From: Episyrphus balteatus
Lineage: Eukaryota; Arthropoda; Insecta; Diptera; Syrphidae
DNA: 64,000 nt
Direction: 5' to 3'
NCBI RefSeq assembly: GCF_945859705.1
Contig: NC_079136.1
Span: forward strand, 114,821,028-114,885,027
Numbering within the stretch: position 1 is the stretch's first letter; each line of letters starts with the position of its first letter. Below are positions 61,301 to 64,000 of this stretch, one piece after another. Position numbers and translations under genes: made by a program. The notes under the pieces are model-generated. The model ran no database searches. It saw only the letters and a list, made by a program, of their open reading frames with translations, and was not told the origin of the DNA.

Positions 61301-62896
61301 CCCTTCCTGTATCGGATTTTCAAGGAACGTATTTATGAAATGTTACATTATTCTCTATCAGCCTTAGGATAAAGACATAGATCGTGAATTTACCACCTTG
61401 GGTAAATTACATACAGATGCTATCCGAAAGGGGTATAAATATTATGCATCCTTTAGCTCGGTTTCTCGAAGTAAAAGAAGAAAAAAAAAGGAACAAGATT
61501 TCATAATTTCAGTGGAAAGAAGAAGAAAATTGCAAAAGACGCTTGCCATAAGACGCATTAGGGTGCACACACAAAAAAGTACCTCAATAATGGCAAAGGA
61601 AATGGAATTTCATTTACCACTTCATAGCGGGTAAAAGAGTTTTCACTTCAACAGCAGCACCAACACAGCAGCAGCAGCTGGACTACCGGCTCCTTATAGC
61701 TTTATGTGGACTTAACACCGCTTGCCCTGGCTGGCCGTGACGAGACTAGACCAAGGCTAGGAATATATTGGACAAAGTGATGAAGGACCAGTATATCAAG
61801 TAGACTATCCTTGCCTTATTTTTTTTGGCGCTGTATCGAGATTATACTTTATGGCTTGCGAACATGCCCAGACGCATGGAGCATTTATTTTGCAAGCAAG
61901 TGAGGGTGAAAAAAAAAACAAGTTCAAGAAGGTGGAAGTCATTAAAGTTCACTGCAAGGATTTTTTTTCATTTTGAGTGTTCAAGAAGTTTTTAGGGGGG
62001 CCAAATGTGAAAGTGCAACGAGACGAGCACGGTACCGAGTGTTTCCTGTTAGCTAACGCCAAATGACCCATTAAAATGATTGATTACGACTACGACGGTA
62101 CTGTGGCGGAACGGTAGTTGCGATATAATGATGGGGGTGAGAAACTTCAAATTCTAAACTTGATGGGAGAGCACGTTTAAGGAAACTAGAAATAAGAAGT
62201 GTTCTTTAATTATGCAATTGTTTTGGAGTTGTGTTTATGTTGTGAGGATTATGGGAAATAGCATCTGGATAATGTCGTTACACTTCTGTAACTGCAATTG
62301 GAAGAGCCTCTGAGACGACAAATAATTTTTGATGGAAGAGAGTTTTGCAGACTTTGAAATTTATTTTTTTAATGAAGTGTTGGAAATTTTTAATGATTTC
62401 ATTATGTTGGTATTAAAAAAAAAAATTCGTGGGTAATTGTTAAATTTTTTTTAAGGAGGCCACTGCAAGGACTCTTTAAGGACTAGTTTTTGTAGCATTT
62501 TAGAAAATAAATAAATTCCTTAAGCTAAGAATTAAGGAATAGAAGAAATACACAGCGATCCTTAACATGTTTAAGTTTGACATAAAATGGTGAAAAATAA
62601 TAAAAATGAGGATTTGTTTCTGTGCACAAAAATGGACCAAAAAAAAAAAAAAAAAGACCAGTAGACTGGGCTAATGCGTGATTAACAATATTGAATACGA
62701 CAAGAAGAGAGCGTTGCGATAGTCTCGTTGACGATTTAAAAAATTTCCAAGCATTGAAATCATTGAAAAATAGAAGTGACACCGCAGATTACTCTGCAAC
62801 TACAAGAGTACCGGAAGATAGATGAACTACATGTTTGCGCCTCAACTATTATGTATTTTCGAGTTGAGTCTTAACTAATAATTTTTTTAAACCTTC
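58389..62896. other. Intergenic, nothing recognised beyond simple repeats
   Basis: (TTTA)n lies at about 59971-59991 and a short CAG run (GCAGCAGCAGCTG) near 61665-61680. Part 61640-62120 is less AT-rich, but no frame there resembles a protein. No inverted ends were recognised. Confidence 0.35.
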
Positions 62897-63656
62897 ATAA
62901 AATAAAATGCACGACTGGGGTCGCACGTACTTGCTCTTGCAGTTCAAAGCACTTTTATGTTAGTCTACTTGTAGATTATAAGAGCTGCCTCTATATATCT
63001 ATATTTTTAAGGGTTTATGTAGAGGAAGAGCCTACGTTGAAACTAAAATTTGTTAAATAAATTTTTTTTTTGTTATTTGACTTTTTTGAGAAAAACAAAA
63101 AATGGAGTTTTATTGCAATTGCTTTGAATATTACGTATGCGTAAATTAATCAAAATCGTTAGAGCCGTTTTCGAGAAAATTGCAATAACTAATTAAAGAT
63201 TAAAGGGAAGAGCCGACATTAGTGATTAAAAAAAAAGGAAATACCATATTTCTATTATCCGTATTTTTAGAGAAAAACTAAAAACGCAGTTTTATTGGAA
63301 CTTTGTACAGCAATATGTGTGTTAAATTTAATCAAAATCGTTAGAGCCGTTTTCGAGAAAAGTGCAATAACTCAAAAATTTTGTATGGGAGATATACGTT
63401 CTAAGCTAGATATTAAAAAAAAAAAAAAAACCAACTTTGGAAATTACGAAAAAAACATCTATACCAAATTTCAAGAAAATTCGTTCACCCGTTTAGGCTG
63501 TAGCTACTTGTACAGATGGACGCACAGACCGACGGACGTCATGACGAAACCCACTTTTTTGGACTTCTCCATCATCGTAATGTTAGTTTTGATTAAAACC
63601 TCGAAATTTTTTTTTTGACACGAAACCAATACTTGCCCTATTGAGCAAGTAAAAAT
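62897..63656 (-). mobile_element. Family A copy 7
   Basis: It runs AAAATAAAATGCACGACTGG...GTCGCACGTACTTGCTCTTGC at the left to CCTATTGAGCAAGTAAAAA at the right. Two tandem AAAATCGTTAGAGCCGTTTTCGAG blocks lie at about 63145-63180 and 63330-63362. It ends in the same ACTTGC terminus as copies 4 and 6. Confidence 0.85.
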
Positions 63657-63723
63657 TAATAATTATTATTATACATATCAAAGAGCTTATATTGATATAA
63701 GTTTTCGTATATTGAAAAGTCAT

Positions 63724-63812
63724 ATTAGTCTTGAGAACAAGGACGATGCCTTTTACTCCTACTGGCCTAGGTTCGAATACTGGTAAAATTTGAAATTGTT
63801 TTTTTTTTTTTT
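63724..63812 (+). mobile_element. tRNA-derived SINE head, plus strand
   Basis: TAGTCTTGAGA (63727 region) approximates an A box, GGTTCGAATAC (63770-63780) a B box, and a T14 run ends it like a pol III terminator. It aligns without gaps to the reverse complement of 63861-63952 over about 60 bases. No cloverleaf with a paired acceptor stem can be drawn, so it is not a tRNA. Confidence 0.6.
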
Positions 63813-63860
63813 GCGGAGATTTTTTTTGAGAAATTTAATTAATTTTTATTTTAGTAATGT

Positions 63861-63952
63861 AAAAAAAAAAACAATCTCATTTCCCCGTCAGATTCGAACC
63901 TAGGCAGGTTAACTTAACAGACATTCACCTTATCCTCTAGGCTATCTCCACT
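63861..63952 (-). mobile_element. tRNA-derived SINE head, minus strand
   Basis: On the minus strand, TAGCCTAGAGG (complement of 63934-63944) fits the A box exactly and GGTTCGAATC (complement of 63891-63900) fits the B box, ending in a T11 run. A T-arm is recognisable but the acceptor stem is not. Together with 63724-63812 it forms an inverted, tail-to-tail pair. Confidence 0.62.
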
Positions 63953-64000
63953 TTTTGAAATAGGAAAACATTTATCTATATGTATAAGCTGTTTAGGATT

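Noticed and set aside
63880..63952. A tRNA gene on the minus strand (GGTTCGAATC B box)
   Set aside because: The acceptor stem and T-stem do not pair properly, and a related copy lies inverted next to it, so a SINE head is the better reading.

Overview
The window is nuclear DNA from an animal, most likely an insect and probably a fly. It is very AT-rich, has long A/T runs, GT-AG introns and no bacterial-style gene packing. It contains one well-supported protein gene. I see no rRNA, no functional tRNA and no CRISPR array. The species cannot be fixed from the sequence alone.

The gene is a four-exon, plus-strand LAMP-family gene (a Lamp1-like lysosomal membrane glycoprotein). Its ATG is at 9537, in a short signal-peptide exon far upstream of the rest. 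Exons 2-4 lie at 21287-21604, 21675-21896 and 21958-22295. The spliced frame gives 314 residues: signal peptide, Thr/Pro mucin-like hinge, one LAMP luminal domain with four cysteines, one membrane segment and a short tail ending GYMSF. A 5'UTR with a probable 100-bp intron lies just upstream, and an AT-rich 3'UTR with several AATAAA signals follows.

Intron 1 (11.7 kb) has been built up by transposons. A hAT-type element (10327-14434, near-perfect 8-bp target duplication) carries a copy of a dispersed repeat (family A) and a 1.24-kb foldback packed with TATCGATA sites. Further on, a piggyBac-type MITE (20049-21054) has itself been split by a second hAT element (20216-20919, perfect 8-bp duplication).

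The flanks (1-9.2 kb and 22.8-64 kb) are intergenic or intronic DNA dominated by non-autonomous DNA transposons and foldbacks. Recurrent families are: family A (seven recognised copies, bounded by ACTTGC...GAGCAAGT and a GTGCGACCCCAGTCGTGC hairpin); family B (three copies at about 6.3, 33.7 and 55.4 kb, one split by a family A copy); and family C (ends CACTGGTCAACA, four loci). A piggyBac-type MITE occurs twice. Nested insertions can be dated relative to one another because intact and interrupted copies are both present. The clearest is family A copy 4 (44965-48443), which received two elements. One has 5-bp target duplications (CAGTC) and carries a broken coding relic. Other items are a non-LTR reverse transcriptase fragment, a 0.5-kb CCTTACCTTAA satellite, a tail-to-tail pair of tRNA-derived SINE heads and a possible hammerhead ribozyme relic.

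Most short open frames in the window are chance frames in repeats. I found no evidence of a novel multi-gene system. The unusual content is in the repeats.
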